Shown in pieces: positions 1 to 12,968 of a stretch of DNA of 64,000 bases (position 1 is its first letter; each line of letters begins with the position of its first letter). A model generated the notes under the pieces. The model saw only the letters and a program-made list of their open reading frames with translations. It searched no databases and was not told the origin of the DNA. Made by a program: the position numbers and the translations under genes. This DNA is from Lichtheimia corymbifera B2541 (Eukaryota; Mucoromycota; Mucoromycetes; Mucorales; Lichtheimiaceae): assembly GCA_000697475.1 (NCBI GenBank), contig JNEU01000734.1, forward strand, positions 124,001 to 188,000, given 5' to 3'.

Positions 1-1040
1 GGGGAAATGTCCAAATCATGCAAAAACGTGGTGCTCAGGGAAACCGGTTTACCAAATTTCCCGTTGCCCCGATACTCTTTTCTTTGATCTTGCTCCTTGT
101 CTCCTTTGATTTCATCAAAAGAATGAAAGATATGAATCGCATTACATCATTGGACATAGGAGAACAAGTCTTTTCAAAGGGGGTGGGATGATGAATAAAT
201 CTTTTAGAAAGGAGAGTCGCTTACGAGTTTTCACGTGTTGAACGAAAAGACAGCCGCAAAGCTGATCTCAATTAGACACCCAACAACATACATCTCATTC
301 TGTCTGTCTCTCTATCTCTATCTCTCCTTCCTCCACACACACATATAATAAAAATTGTAATGACTATTATCGCTCCCCCCAAAAGATATCGCCCCCAAGA
401 TAAAGACAAGCCTGCAAATAGTATTTTTGTGTAATGCAATGCGCATGTGTTTGAGGCGTGTGATTGGGGAATTTGACTCACAAATACATTGGTGTGTGTG
501 TGGATATGATTGTACATGCAGCCCACAAGGATTTTCATGTGATGCATGCTCATTCTTGCTGCAACAAGTGAGTTGATCCAAAGATGGGTCTACCCCACAA
601 TGAGAGTGTGCAAGGAGACACAGATTTGGGGGATCACTGTATGTGTGTGCAAGGCAAGACAAGGGGGGTTTTGGCGATATTTGCCGATAAGGGGGGGAGT
701 GAAAGAAAATAGAGGTCAAGGATGTGCAGAGCCACGTCTGGACTCCTGCAGCAACCAAACCAGACACAGCAACAAGTATTTGATGTACATAATCATACAC
801 GAACAACCATCATTTCAACCATCATCCTCTTTTGTATTATGGTAAGTGAACGTGTGAAGTGGACTATTTGGCCAAGGATTGCCTTTTGTAGCTATTTCTG
901 AAAAATGTGCCGGTCAATGCTTCCCGGTTTCCTTCATCTCTCCCTCCCCCCAATCGCACACACACCCTTTTATCTAATGCCCGTCATCCCCGATTCAGAA
1001 AGGGAAATAGGCCGCTTTGACCCCCTTCCCCCATCATCTG
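1..1040. other. Intergenic, probable upstream region of the CreA/Mig1-like gene
   Basis: No convincing gene is seen. Open frames on both strands here are rich in Cys, His and Ser from simple-sequence DNA and show no domain. The stretch holds CT-rich and GT-rich tracts typical of promoters in this window. A CreA/Mig1-type GC box (complement of CCCCAC near 593-598) is present and could allow autoregulation, but so short a motif is expected by chance. Confidence 0.5.
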
Positions 1041-1050
1041 TATATATAAA
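1041..1050 (+). promoter_or_regulatory. TATA box of the CreA/Mig1-like gene
   Basis: The sequence TATATATAAA lies 67 bp before the ATG at 1108. Its position makes the ATG at 1060 (only 10 bp downstream) an unlikely start and favours 1108. Confidence 0.6.
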
Positions 1051-1107
1051 TACTGGCATATGCAAGAGCAAATCCATTTGTCACATCTTTCTTTCTTACT
1101 TTCTTAC

Positions 1108-1764
1108 ATGACACACAACCCGCAGCATCAACACCACCATCTTATGTACTTGACTAAACCCACATCTACTACTACACCTATGGTCCACAAAGTTGACAAG
1201 TCATCCATCCCACGACCTTACAAATGCCCAATGTGCCCAAAATCATTTTATCGCCTTGAGCATCAAACTCGCCACATTCGCACGCACACTGGTGAAAAAC
1301 CACACCATTGTAGTTTTCCAGGATGCGAAAAACGTTTCTCACGTTCCGACGAATTAACTCGTCATATCCGTATCCATACCTCACCTCATCGACGAGGTGC
1401 ACCACGCGGTGTTGCCAAACATCGTGCGGCTGCCACTACTACCACCACTACCACTATCTCACGACAACGCCATCAACAAAAGCATAAACAACATAGCATG
1501 AATACAATCACAACCAACAACAACAGCAACAGCAGGAGTAGCACAATAACCCCACCCTCACCTGCCCTGTCGTTTCATTCTGATTCGGAGACTGAGGTGA
1601 TCAACACGCCTGGCAGCTCACCTACCCTTGTTGCTCGTAACATTGCCAAGCAAAACAGCCTAATGGATCTATTGGAAAGACCCCCACAAGCTCGTGTGCT
1701 TCCCCCAATCAACATGGCACAAGCGCCCCTGCTGCCATCCATTCACTCCATTTTTCCATTCTAA
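1108..1764 (+). CDS. CreA/Mig1-type C2H2 zinc finger transcription factor
   Basis: Single-exon gene for about 218 residues. Two C2H2 fingers lie at about residues 38-90. The first has the helix [18 protein letters not shown] and the second [14 protein letters not shown]. Both are diagnostic of the CreA/Mig1 carbon-catabolite repressors, which bind GC-rich SYGGRG sites. The rest is basic and Thr/Ser/Asn-rich, with a poly-Thr run, and ends in a hydrophobic tail ([11 protein letters not shown]). The protein is about half the length of Aspergillus CreA, as expected for a compact early-diverging homologue. The start at 1108 is preferred over the in-frame ATG at 1060 because of the TATA box at 1041. 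Finger identity is certain. A role in glucose repression is inferred from family, and paralogues with other targets are possible. Confidence 0.88.
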   Translation: MTHNPQHQHHHLMYLTKPTSTTTPMVHKVDKSSIPRPYKCPMCPKSFYRLEHQTRHIRTHTGEKPHHCSFPGCEKRFSRSDELTRHIRIHTSPHRRGAPRGVAKHRAAATTTTTTTISRQRHQQKHKQHSMNTITTNNNSNSRSSTITPPSPALSFHSDSETEVINTPGSSPTLVARNIAKQNSLMDLLERPPQARVLPPINMAQAPLLPSIHSIFPF

Positions 1765-4504
1765 TCATCTCATCCCTTTCCTTCCTGTTATCATTACTAG
1801 ATCAAGCATCCTTGTCATTTCCTGTCTTGTATAGAACCAAGCATCGTCGTTAGGCTTTTCATCTCATTCACTCACAACCACATGCATATCCTTATTATAC
1901 TTACTGCGCCTTTTTTGAACCCTTATTACTTTTATGTGACACAAATCCCTGATTCTTTGTAAATAACACACAGATAAACCTTCTTTGACACATGCACGCA
2001 ATCCGTGAGAATAATGAGACCACATCTTTATGCATAACGTAAACTTTCCCATATCCTTGCCTTATTTTCTCGTGCAGCCTTCCTTGATGAGAAAATGCGG
2101 GGAGACCCGTTTCCCCACCATTACCGCGGTTTTATCTCCCATTTTATCCTTGATCCTTGAAACAACGGGGTAAACAGGAGGTAAAAAAGAGAGTCATTGC
2201 TCACACCTTTACCATCACGCAATATCCTCTCTTTCTTTTTCCCTTCCCCTTACATCCCCCATAGTATCATTATCCATCATAAGATCAAAGATCATCTCTT
2301 TCTTTGCATGAGCTGAGCTGAGTGTACAAGAGAAAAATAAAAAAACGAATGTTAAATAGCCACCAAAACAATGGCTCGTCCCCAACCGGTTTTTTCTTTT
2401 TACGTTTCAACACACATGACAGGTGAGCGGGGTCGTCATCGTGTGTATACATGATTCATGCAGTGGATATGTCTAGAAACAGATGACACACAACATACAC
2501 ACACACACATAATAACAAGCTCCTGTGACAATGTGTGTGTCTACAACAAGCAAGCAAATACACAACACGAACAGCGCGGTATAGCTTGGGGGTATAAGCG
2601 AAAGTAACTGATGGGCGCTGATAACAAATAAAGGGCATGCCAGACAGCGGATAGGCCTGATTTAGTATGAGTGAACACCATATCTCGAGATGGTAAATCC
2701 GAAGCGGAAATGATTTTTTTGCAATGTGTATAAAGAAAGGTGCCACACAGCATCATGCAGCTATTGCTGCCTCTGCCTGTTCTTCCGATGCCATTATAAG
2801 ACGGATGCTATACCTTTAGAGTTGATAGGGTTGTTACTACTATTCTAGATTTGGGGCCTGCTTTCCTTTCACTGCTGGCTTATTATACTGCTTATCCCCA
2901 CCAGGCCCACAGCTTGTTGCTGTTGTCACTCTACTAGCGTATATTTGTGAATTCCATGACCTCCATAATGAATACTCATCCATATACAGAAAAGCGTACT
3001 TTGAGCGTGTAGATATGAATTTAAACGCATCGTAACCCACGTTTCTTAAGGATTTGTATTAGAGGATGCAATGATGCGTTTCAAAGTAGGATACCTCCTC
3101 AGGTATTTTGTTGTAGTGAGCAGGATGATTGGATCGGTAAACTGCAGCCGGAGGCAACACAATAAATGTGTACGTAATACACATATGCATCGGATGCAGA
3201 TCGCTGCTATGGCGGCGCGTGTCTCATGTCCTTTCTTTGATTACAGTTTCATGTGCTTACAATATCATCATAGCGGAGATGACGAGCGGCATGATGTCTC
3301 TGCTGCTGGTTGAAAGTAACATGTGCTGTTGGATGGATCCGACAAAATAATAAAGCACCCCATTGCTTATTATCAAAATGAATGGCGCCATAATTTTCAC
3401 GCTCATCTCAAATGCGACCACAGTAAATGTGGGGGGGGGGTTGCAAGAGGATAATTGCCGGTGCATCGTTCAATCACATGCAGCTTTATCGTTTTCCTTC
3501 TTCCTGTTGTATGTCGATTCATGCATGGTATCTGCGATATACAAGTCATCAAAGTCATGTATCCGTGTGAGAGAGCTAACGTTGTTGTAATCATGTTCAA
3601 ATTCTATTTTATGTTGGGGCCAGGAAAGAAAAATAGCTTCATTCATGCCTTAGCTAGGTTACACTTTTCCTAGTTGCATGATCTTTGACCTGGAGACTAG
3701 ACCCAAGAAGCATGCATCCTATATTGGAAATTGCTGATCGTGTGTACTGTAAAGTCGACCATGACTATGCACTATGCTTGAATATCAAATATAGCATCAT
3801 TTGACGTTTATGGTTTAAGACTAGGTTGCTGTGAACGTATTGATGGATGCAGAAGGGAGAGGAAGCAAAGTAAAACAACGACACCCTTTACGTACAAGGT
3901 TGCATCCTTGTTGTTGTCCTCAGAAGTCATATTACAAAAGCCCGAGATGAGATCGCCAGTGTACAATGCTTATCATTATCAACGCAGTCAAAATGGTAAC
4001 TAAAGATACACCGACATACTGGCAATGAGTTTTATGGAAGCAGGTGTTTCGATAATAGCAAGTACAGCCAGCGATTTATAACCCTCGCAACCTTCACCCA
4101 ATAATTCCATTGGCGTTATTGCCAATCATACAGGCTAACAGGCGTTGAGGATGACCCTTATTATAAAATCCTATGCGATATATGCGTCAAGTAAGCAAAG
4201 AGGGGTGCTTGAAGCTTCTTATACCCAAGAGATGGTTGGATAGGAAACACCATCTTAGTTGTCGATCTACCAGATTCTGCTTCTAGGGTCAACTTTCTTT
4301 ATTGGTTGGGATATGAGTATAGTAGAGTATAACCTATTCTATCATCTACATGATGCCTATGATGCCTTTACAAAGAGTTTCATTGTCTTATGCAATACAC
4401 GTGCCAACGAGGTGTAAGATTTGTTGCTCCTATCAGCATTCAAATTTTTCGTGTGGAGAACAAAGAAGCGCCAGGTCTCAAGCCTTAGTCCTCTTTTCCT
4501 TGAC
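1765..4504. other. Intergenic, 2.7 kb, no gene recognised
   Basis: After the 3' end of the zinc finger gene there is AT-rich DNA, then a promoter-like part around 2085-2400 (GC-rich boxes followed by a long CT tract) with no good open frame after it. A ten-G run lies at about 3431-3440. Short open frames on both strands lack codon bias and domains. The last part must hold the NAA15 promoter. An unseen non-coding RNA cannot be excluded. Confidence 0.45.
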
Positions 4505-7387
4505 ATGACCACAAAGCGAGAACTTCCCTCCAAGGAGAGCGCCGTCTTCAAGAATGTGCTGGTAAGTTGGCTCTTTTTCAACATTGACTTGCATGCATTA
4601 CTCATTGTGGGTCTTCACCAGCGTCATTACGAGCACAAGCAGTACAAGAAGGGTCTCAAGTTGGCCGATTCCATTCTGAAAAAGTATCCCGACCATGGTG
4701 GTAAGTAACACGTACCCATCCGATTCAATAATACACGTACTAGTATTCACGATGACTATTTCTCCTGGACAGAAACGCTTGCTATGAAGGGCCTGTTTTT
4801 GAACAATCTCGACAAGAAAGAGGAAGGCTATGAGTTTGTCAAAAAGGGTGTTGCGAACGACTTGACCTCCCATATCTGTACGTTGCCCTTACATCAGTCA
4901 TGGTCTATACCCGATATACTCATCGAGTTGTGTATATAGGTTGGCACGTGTATGGTTTGATGCATCGTGGCGACAAGAACTACGAGGAGGCTTCCAAGTG
5001 TTACACCAATGCTCTCAAATACAACAAGAATGATCCTCACATCCTTCGTGATCACGCCTTGCTGCAAACCCAGTTACGCCATTATGACCAATTGATTGTA
5101 AGAGGATATAACAGGTTGATATGATGACGTTTACTCACGCGTTGTAATGATATACCTAGGAAACACGTGCGCAACTCTTGCAACAAAAGCCTACTTATCC
5201 TCCCTTCTGGATTGGATTGGCTATCGCTTACCAACTTGGTGGAAAGATTGATAACGCTCTCACTGTCTTGAAGTCGCAGGAAGAATCAGTCAAGGTATAT
5301 AGCAGACAGGAGGGATGGGATCGTATGAAACCCAAATGTGATCTGACACAATGAAACAGGAAATTGGCAATGCTTTCGAACATTCTGAGCTTTTGATGTA
5401 TCACAATTCATTGTTGGAAGAGAAGGGCGATTACCAGGCTGCATTGGATCACTTGGAAACGATCAAGGAAAAGGTGACCGATCAACGATCTCTCAAGGAG
5501 AAGCGTGCTGCTTTCCTCGCCAATCTCAACAAGGTTGAAGAAGCTGAGGCTGCCTACCGTGGCTTGATTTCCGAGAATCCTCATGATCGTGCTTACATCA
5601 CGGCATTGTTAGCATTGAAGGGACTTGAAAATGGTAGGAATGATTGATTATGTATTACATGGAAGATTATGCTCATGCATTTATTACATAGACAAGAAGG
5701 GTGCTTATGACTTTTGCAAGGAGCTTGCTGAAGAGTATCCTCGATCCAAGATCATGGAGTCGCTTTTGCTTCAGTATGCCGAAGGTGCTGATTTCGAGAC
5801 CAAGGTGGACACTGTTCTTCGCAAGTCTTTGATCAAGGGCGTTCCTTCTTTGTTTGCCAGCATGAAGAAATATTATGCCGATTCTGCCAAACAGACTGTC
5901 ATTGATAAGTTGGTGCAAGGCTACCGTGCATCGCTCGAGAAGAAGGGTACCTTTGATGACAAGAGCGACAAGCGTGAACCTCCCTCAGTATTGCTCTGGA
6001 CGCTGTATTATCTCGCACAACATCATGATTACCATAAGCAATTCGATCAGGCTCTTGAATGTATCAACGCTGCCATTGAGCACACTCCTACTATTGTTGA
6101 GCTTTACATGACCAAGGGTAGAATTCTCAAGGTAAGGATAACAACAGACTGGGATGGGTCCCCATGTATGTGTGCGCGAAGTTGATGTTCGTCATTATCA
6201 TAGCACAAGGGCCAGATCGAGGAAGCTGCCAAGGTGATGAATGAGGCTCGTGAGCTCGATTTGCAAGATCGTTTCATCAACTCCAAGTGTGCAAAATACA
6301 TGCTCCGTGCTGGTCAGATCGAAGAAGCTGAAAAGATCCTTGCCATGTTCACCCGTAAGGAGGTCTCAGCTGTGCAGGATCTTACTGATATGCAATGCCA
6401 TTGGTTCCACATCGAGGAAGGATATGCTTATTTGCGGCAAAAGAACTATGGCAAGGCTCTCAAGCGTTTCCATGTGACTCAAAAGATCTTTGACGACATT
6501 TATGACGACCAATTTGATTTCCATGGCTATTGTCTTCGCAAGATGACCATTCGTGCCTACGTCAAGTATGTAACTTGTACTATGGATTACCGTTTTGATG
6601 GTATACTTATTATGATCCATGGGTAGGATGCTTCGCTTTGAGGACAACTTGCGCCAGCACCACTATTATGTCACCGCTGCTAAGGGTGCTGTTGAAGCCT
6701 ACCTTGCTATTGCCGACAAGCCCAAGGAAAGCAATGGTTTGGATGAGTCTGGTAAGTCGTCTGTATACTACTGAAGAATCAATATTGAGTATTCATTTTG
6801 GGATCATTAGGTATGACTGAGGCTGAAAAGAAAAAGGCACGGAGCAAGGCTCGCAAGGCAGAGCTTAAGGCATTGCAGGATAAGGAGAATGGTAAGTAAT
6901 TGGTGACGGTATAGAACAAAAAAGAAGGTATTTATATATCCATCCACCTATCTCTAGTCAAGGAAGATGCAGCCGCTACTGCTGCTGCAAGCGGTGCCAA
7001 CAAAAAAGATTCTAAGAAATCGTCTGATGAGGATCCCGATGGTGAAAAGTATCTCAACACCGCTACTCCTTTGGATGATGCTATGCAGTTTATCAAGCCA
7101 TTGATGGTTGTGGCCCCCAACTTGGTCGATACCCATGCTCTCGCTTTTGAAGTTTACTTGCGTCAATCACAATGGGTGTTGGCTCTGCGGTGTCTCGTCA
7201 AGATCGCCGAGATTGATAAGAGCAATCCAGCCTTTGAAAAGGGTATGGATAGATTCAAAAAAGCAGGTATGTTTTATGTGAGCTTATAAAGAAATAAGAT
7301 GACTAACTTTGTATGATAGTCGCATCTGCTGGACCTTTGCAACCTGCTATTCAAAAGATTATCGACCTGCAAATGGCAAAGATCTGA
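4505..7387 (+). CDS. NAA15: N-terminal acetyltransferase A auxiliary subunit NAA15
   Basis: Twelve exons: 4505-4561, 4622-4700, 4773-4877, 4940-5097, 5160-5294, 5360-5633, 5692-6131, 6204-6565, 6627-6751, 6811-6891, 6958-7266, 7320-7387 (about 730 aa). NAA15 is the TPR scaffold of NatA. It docks the catalytic NAA10 on ribosomes, where the N-termini of nascent proteins are acetylated. Collinear family landmarks are [70 protein letters not shown]-like [12 protein letters not shown], and [21 protein letters not shown]. The Lys/Ala-rich linker in exons 10-11 matches the charged segment found in the same place in animal NAA15. All introns are 53-72 nt with GT-AG ends. Slightly shorter than human NAA15 (866 aa), mainly at the C-terminus. 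Confidence 0.96.
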
Positions 7388-7657
7388 ATTGGGTAATATC
7401 AAAGAAAAGTATCAATCTGCTGGTAGACATTTGTTTATATTACAATAAAAGAAAAAGCAAGATCATACATCAAGAGAGGATTACTATTGCTTAATGACCA
7501 ATAAAACTTATTATTGAATTCATGGATATGTTAGCCAAATGGTGTGCACGGGCCATCAGAGGTAAGGATGGGTTGGTTCAATGAGTCCAGCTCTGAAATT
7601 GAATTAGTGCGTTTGAAAGTGGGTGGGGGGAGAGTCTACGCTTCTTGAAGTCGCATC

Positions 7658-8579
7658 ATGTACCAGGCTTTGGGTCTATTATTTGTTCTTTCCCTTCCCG
7701 TTCTTGTTATATTCTTCGCACGCAGTAACATAGCAACGAAACCAAGCAAAAAGTCAAAGAAGAAAAAGAAGAAAAACAAATCGAAGTCTGCAGCAGCTCA
7801 ATCCAACGACCAATCTCCATCTGTGGCTCCATCAACAGCATCAGCAGCTGCGACACCACCATCGCCAACCCCATCGCCTATAGCAACACCAAGCCAGACC
7901 AACACTTCCTCCTCCTCCTCCAAGTCCAAATCCAAGTCCAAGAGAAAACAAGCAAACAAAGCCGAAGCAGCACCAATACCAGCACCTGAACCAAAACCTG
8001 CAGCAACAACTACACCTTCAAAGCAGCAGCAGCAGCAGCAGCAACCTGCTGAGAAACCTAGCGAGAATGCCTCTGTCAAAAAGCCAGCAGAAGTGGATGA
8101 ACACATGGATTGGACTCCAAAGTATTCAAGAGTGATGCGTATCACACGTGAGCCTGAAGAGGATCCATTTCAAGCTGTACCGCATGAAGATGGCTGGAAT
8201 TCGGTAGCTGTCAAGAAGCCTTTTGGTAAATAGCTTGTGTTTGTTGTATGGATGGTTACATGTGATAAGCTTACAGTGATATATGACCTTAGTGCCTTCA
8301 TCATCAAGAGCAGTGGACAATGAACCATTGACCAAGAAACAGCGTGAGAACCAGGCTCGAGCAGCAAAGAAACGTGAAGCCAAAGCTCAAGCAGATGCAT
8401 TACAGGCTGAACGTCTACGAAGACATCAACGTGAATTGGAGAAACGTCGTATTGAGGAATTCTATTCGACTGGTGCAGGGAAACATACACCTTGGGGAAA
8501 GAAGCCGCAGCGTGGATCATCCAAAGTACCTACAGCCAAGGCGAGCTTGAACGAGAATGGACAATTGATATGGGATTAG
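7658..8579 (+). CDS. Membrane-anchored Lys/Ala-rich protein, conserved fungal type
   Basis: Two exons, 7658-8225 and 8293-8579 (about 284 aa). An N-terminal hydrophobic helix (about residues 5-21, LGLLFVLSLPVLVIFF) is followed by a very basic stretch, so a cytosol-facing signal anchor, probably in the ER, is likely. The middle is low-complexity Ser/Pro/Ala with Gln runs. The folded-looking part is C-terminal: a DEHMDWTPKYSRVMRI segment, EDGWNSVAVKKPF, then a long charged helix (LTKKQRENQARAAKKREAKAQ and on) ending in GQLIWD. Helices of the KKQRENQARAAKK type occur in uncharacterised fungal proteins, but no function is known to me. The 67-nt intron interrupts the Phe-Val junction. Confidence 0.75.
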
Positions 8580-9177
8580 AGGTTGTAGAAGATGTACATA
8601 CATGCAATTGGACTTTTTTCAATACATTCTATCATGGAAATACAATGAAGCATCCATATCATCAATTTCATTGTTTACGTGGAGCTGTTGGCGTCTGAGG
8701 GTGGTGCATTTAATAAGTCTTAAGTCATCCCCTATTACATATTATTGCGCCTGAGAAAAGATATGCTCCATACAGTCAAAAGTGCATCTCTACTTGTATT
8801 CGTATACCTGACAACGAGTTGCCAGGATACCTATTTTACCCAATATCTGCTGGCTCTATATTACGAGCCAGGTCGTGATACAACCGCAGTATGTTGTTGA
8901 TGGTACCACGAACAACAAACAGCGATGGATTATCTAATGAGCTTGATGCGCACTATTAGGTAAAAGCGCGCATCATTGTTCCACAGTACGCGGTATTATT
9001 GATGATGCTGCGGTTGTCGGTAGCTGACTATGGATCAAACGGTAACACACCGTTGACCTTTTGTGGTGGAATACGGCATAATTACGATACCGAGATACTA
9101 TGCTGCGGCATATTCATAATAAGCATAAATATCCAACCCCAGCATATCAAGAACCTGAAACAGGTTTGAACAGCAAA
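8580..9177. other. Intergenic, no gene seen
   Basis: About 600 bp between the anchored protein and the NmrA-like gene. A weak AT box (cataaatat, near 9123) lies 50 bp before the preferred NmrA-like start. Nothing else is supported. Confidence 0.5.
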
Positions 9178-10074
9178 ATGTCTGAAAATAAAGAGCGTAT
9201 ATTCCTAGTTGGAGGTACTGGCAATGTTGGACGCCCACTTGTGCGTGAGCTATTGGAACAAGGAGTGCCTGTTACACTCTACGCACGCACGCCGTATCGT
9301 GCCAAGATGCTTTTTAACGATATATCCAATCCACCTCTAACTATTGTCCAAGGCGATTATCAAGAGCTGACAACATTCGAGCAAGCCATCAAAGGTCACC
9401 AACGGTTATTTTTACTTGTGGATGACTTAGCACACATGTCATCCATTGTGGATGGTATTGCATACAGGGCTTATGCAGCTGGTGTCAAGCAAATTGTGCA
9501 CGTGTCATCAGCTATTGCTGCTGAGCGATGGCGTAGTACTTCAGTGGCTGTCCAACATCATCTTGCAGAAGATGCCATCTTTCAACTTGTGCAAAAGCAA
9601 CACCAAGACAAATATTATGTGACATTACGTCCACAACGTTTCATGTCCAATCTCAAGAATGATATCCCTTCGATTGTCAAGCAAGGAGTGATCATCGACA
9701 CGGTGCCTAAGGATCAAAAACAAGGTTGGACCTCTCCCAATGATTTGGCTCGGGTAGCAGCACAGATACTCCAAGATCCCATACACAAGCATGCCAATGC
9801 AGTTTATGATACAGTGGGTGATTCGCTTACACCTGAAGAGCGTGCTGATGTCTGCTCAAGCATATTACAACGACCCGTGACATACAAGCAAACCACGCCA
9901 GAGGACAAGTACAAGACGCTCAGTCAATATGCACCCCATGTTATTGCTTATGAACTAGCTACTTTTCAAGGATTTGAAAAAGAAAATGTTTCTCCAGGAC
10001 TATCCATTTTGCTAGGTCGTGCACCAGAAAGGCTAGTTGCCTGGCAACAGTATAACAAAACTCTGTTCCAATAA
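9178..10074 (+). CDS. NmrA-like NAD(P)-binding oxidoreductase (atypical SDR)
   Basis: Single exon, about 298 aa. The N-terminus has the dinucleotide-binding signature RIFLVGGTGNVGRPLVREL at about residues 6-24, followed by an Arg (YARTPYR) that fits NADP recognition. Further landmarks are FLLVDD, VKQIVHVSSA and LRPQRFMSNL, which match the NmrA/HSCARG and quinone oxidoreductase-like branch of extended SDRs. These act as NADPH-dependent reductases or as redox sensors without catalysis. There is no clear YxxxK catalytic pair. An in-frame ATG lies 78 bp upstream at 9100, but the downstream one begins right before the Rossmann strand. No introns, unlike most neighbours. Substrate cannot be deduced. 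Confidence 0.85.
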   Translation: MSENKERIFLVGGTGNVGRPLVRELLEQGVPVTLYARTPYRAKMLFNDISNPPLTIVQGDYQELTTFEQAIKGHQRLFLLVDDLAHMSSIVDGIAYRAYAAGVKQIVHVSSAIAAERWRSTSVAVQHHLAEDAIFQLVQKQHQDKYYVTLRPQRFMSNLKNDIPSIVKQGVIIDTVPKDQKQGWTSPNDLARVAAQILQDPIHKHANAVYDTVGDSLTPEERADVCSSILQRPVTYKQTTPEDKYKTLSQYAPHVIAYELATFQGFEKENVSPGLSILLGRAPERLVAWQQYNKTLFQ

Positions 10075-10144
10075 AAAATCCCGACAACCCCCAATTCATA
10101 ATTTCTCTTTTCTTCTGCTTGACTTGTTTACAGCAAATATCACA

Positions 10145-11537
10145 ATGGGAAAGAAGAGAAAAAATAAACCCATGCGACCATGGTGCTGGTACTGTGAAAA
10201 GGATTTCGAAGATGACAAAGTCTTGGTCACCCACCAAAGGGTATGTTTCTCATTTGCTGTCAATGCCAATCCTTCTCTTTTATTCTAATCGCTTCAAATA
10301 GGCCAAGCACTTCAAATGTGAGGTTTGCGGAAAACGACTAAGTAAGTCGACTCTTTATATATGTCAAACGAATATACTAATTATATCCAATAGCCACAGC
10401 AGGTGGTATGGCAGTTCATGCTATGCAAGTCCACAAGGTTGAAATCAACAAGTAAGGCACAGCGATGACGATGACGATGTTAATGGATGATTGATGATTG
10501 ATACCACGTACAATAGAGTACCCAATGCAATGAAGGGACGTGATACTTTGGATATTGAGATTTTCGGTATGGAAGGAATCCCACCTGAAGACTTGGAGAA
10601 TTACGAGATGAGGAAGAAGGGTGTTGACCCCTCCAAGCGAGCAAGAACTGGTGGAGGAGGAGGTGGATCTGCGCAATATGGAGAATTGACGGCTGAACAA
10701 ATCCAACAGCAATTGGCTCTTCACAAAGCTGGTAACCCAATGGCAGCTGCAGCTGTTGTTGCAGGATCACCCAATATGCCCACACCGCCCACACCATCCG
10801 CAGCTGCTGCGACTCCAGGTTATCAACAATATTACTCTGCATATCCACCAGGTATGGCTGCCACTGCCGCTTATCCAGGTCAATATTATCAGGGATATCC
10901 TACTCCAGCACAACCACCCTATCCTTATCGTCCACCACCACCAGGGTAAGTGGGAATGGGAAAAATGGGATTATAATGAAAGGGATGCTGACAATGAATG
11001 ATGACAGTGCTCCTTATGCTGCTGCAAGTCCATGGGATGCTCAACAGCAACATAATGCTCCCTATGCACAAGCTCAACAGCCACCATACCCTGCAGCAAC
11101 TACAACGGATCCAGCATATCAACAGCAACAACCATCACAACCAACATTGCCAACATCTCAACAACAGCAACTACAGGCAGGTGTACAAGGTAGTTATTAT
11201 CCTGCACAGACTACTACTGCTGCTGCTGCTGGAGGATACGATTATAGTGCTGCACAATCTAGCAACGACCAAGCTACTTCTACTACACCCCTCGATCCAA
11301 ATGCAGAAGCTGCTGCTGCTGCTGCTGCTAAAGCCACTACAACAGGTACAACAGTGACTGATACTGGCAAAAAGAAGGCATCCAAGACTGTTCTTATATA
11401 CAATGACAATGAAGTGTCACCGGTAAGTAAAAAAAGAGGGATGGATGGAAATGGTGGTGGATACTAATGCGATGTATCTTTTATAGGAGGAACGACGAGC
11501 ATTATTAGAGAAGCATCGAGTGGCGGTTGTTGCATGA
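10145..11537 (+). CDS. BuGZ/ZNF207-like C2H2 zinc finger protein
   Basis: Exons 10145-10240, 10302-10341, 10394-10451, 10517-10945, 11008-11422 and 11487-11537 (about 362 aa). The N-terminus MGKKRKNKPMRPWCWYC followed by HQRAKHFKCEVCGKRL and VPNAMKGRDTLDIEIFGMEGIPPED is collinear with human ZNF207 (BuGZ) and plant SUF4. BuGZ is a nuclear microtubule- and Bub3-binding protein with a role in spindle assembly and splicing. Two zinc fingers are seen at about residues 14-30 and 38-59. The rest is Pro/Tyr/Gln/Ala-rich low complexity, like the coacervating tail of BuGZ. The end carries EERRALLEKHR, resembling an EERRAQ segment in animal BuGZ. Five introns are 52-65 nt, three of them inside the finger region. 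The family call is strong. Function in fungi is inferred. Confidence 0.9.
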
Positions 11538-11963
11538 TGAATAGCTGGTATGGGTAGTTTATCTCTTATGATGACTGGCAAGTTGTTTCTGTTTGTGTTG
11601 TGAATAATAAAATGCAGACTTGAAAGATCATCCTTTAAGTTTCCCAAAGAGAGTAAACGCGTTGGGTACACAGGGCTGCAGGGTTTGGTGGCACCGCTTT
11701 AAAGGTGAATGAAAGGCACGAGACTAGTTTACATTGAGGGAAATAACTCAGAACATCCTTGCTTCGAATCGACATGCTCCTTGTCCCAAAACATCACCAA
11801 CGAGAGTGCTAAGCTGAAAAGCTTTAAAAGCAAAACACCGCACTGGCTTTTTTTATTTGCTCCCCCTTCACCACTTTTTTGTTCAGGCACATCCCATCCA
11901 TATACACTTCTTTTACATACACACACACATCCCCTTTTTTTCTTTGCTTGCTCCTTTTCCAAT

Positions 11964-12968
11964 ATGCCCATGATCTTTCGGAAACCTCAGCCTAAAACCG
12001 TTGCCGTCGATTTGGACCAAACATTGGCGCACACTCTTGAAGCAATGATCGATTGGCATAATCAAGTCTACAATACTTGTCTCACCATGGCTGATTTTGA
12101 CACTCACGACTACAGCCGAGTCTGGGGTGGATCTCATGAAGAAGCTTGTTTAAAGGTGCGAGAGTTTTATGACAGCCCTCATTTCGAACGCATTCAACCC
12201 ATACATGACTTTGCACTCGAGACCCTCAAGATTCTAAAGAAACGCAAATTCACCTTGGTCATCATTACCTCTCGACAGCAGTTCATTGCGGAAGAGACCA
12301 AAAAGTTTGTAGACAAGCATTATCCAGGTATGTGCTCGCTCATATGATGTGCCCACATGTTCACTTTTTTTAACCTTAATTCGCATTCACGCATAGGAAT
12401 CTTTGAGAGTATCTACTTTTGTAATCTTGGCCTGTCGGATGCTGAACAACTTGAATATGTTTCTAAGCCAAAGTCGGCTATCTGTCAGGAGATCGGCGTC
12501 GATGTGCTTATTGATGATGGCCTTGACCATGCAATTGATTGTGCAACATCACTCGACATTGAAGTGTTGCTTTATGATCGCAAGCATCAGTATCGTTGGA
12601 ATCATTTGAACAACAAAGCATCCTCCACTTCCAATAATGGCAGCCACAACAACAGGCCCGTTTCCTTGACAGCCATGTCCCGCCAATTGTATCAAAATTA
12701 CAACAACAGCTACAACAGCAATAGTCTACCATCCAATATCACCCGTGTATCTAGCTGGAAAGAGATCATGGATTACTTTCCCAAACCTCACAGCCCATTG
12801 CGTAATTGTCACTATCCTCAAGATCTCATGGATGATGATGAAGATGACGATGACGACACCTATGAGGATGGCCCTAGTTGCGAATATGAGACCATCGAAG
12901 TGGATGGAATGACAGACGACGAAGATGAATACCGAAGTACTGGGTCAAGCACTGAAGCCGACGATTAA
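11964..12968 (+). CDS. HAD-superfamily 5'(3')-deoxyribonucleotidase-like phosphatase
   Basis: Two exons, 11964-12327 and 12397-12968 (about 311 aa). HAD motif I is VAVDLDQTLAHT with nucleophile Asp16 and acid/base Asp18. Motif II is VIITSRQ, motif III is the Lys in SKPKSAICQEIG, and motif IV is VLIDDGLDHA. Cap and core spacing resembles the NT5C (deoxy 5'-nucleotidase) family, whose members hydrolyse nucleoside monophosphates. After residue about 210 the protein turns Asn/Ser-rich and then strongly acidic (an Asp/Glu run near residue 265), which is not part of the catalytic fold. A 69-nt intron splits the domain. All catalytic residues are present; substrate is not known. A 5' leader rich in C and T (11838-11963) precedes the ATG. 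Confidence 0.85.

Noticed and set aside
318..806. 162-residue open frame on - upstream of the zinc finger gene
   Set aside because: Composition follows GT/CT-rich promoter DNA. No domain, and it overlaps the probable promoter.
1060..1107. Upstream ATG for the CreA/Mig1-like gene
   Set aside because: Only 10 bp after the TATA box, so it would lie before or at the transcription start.
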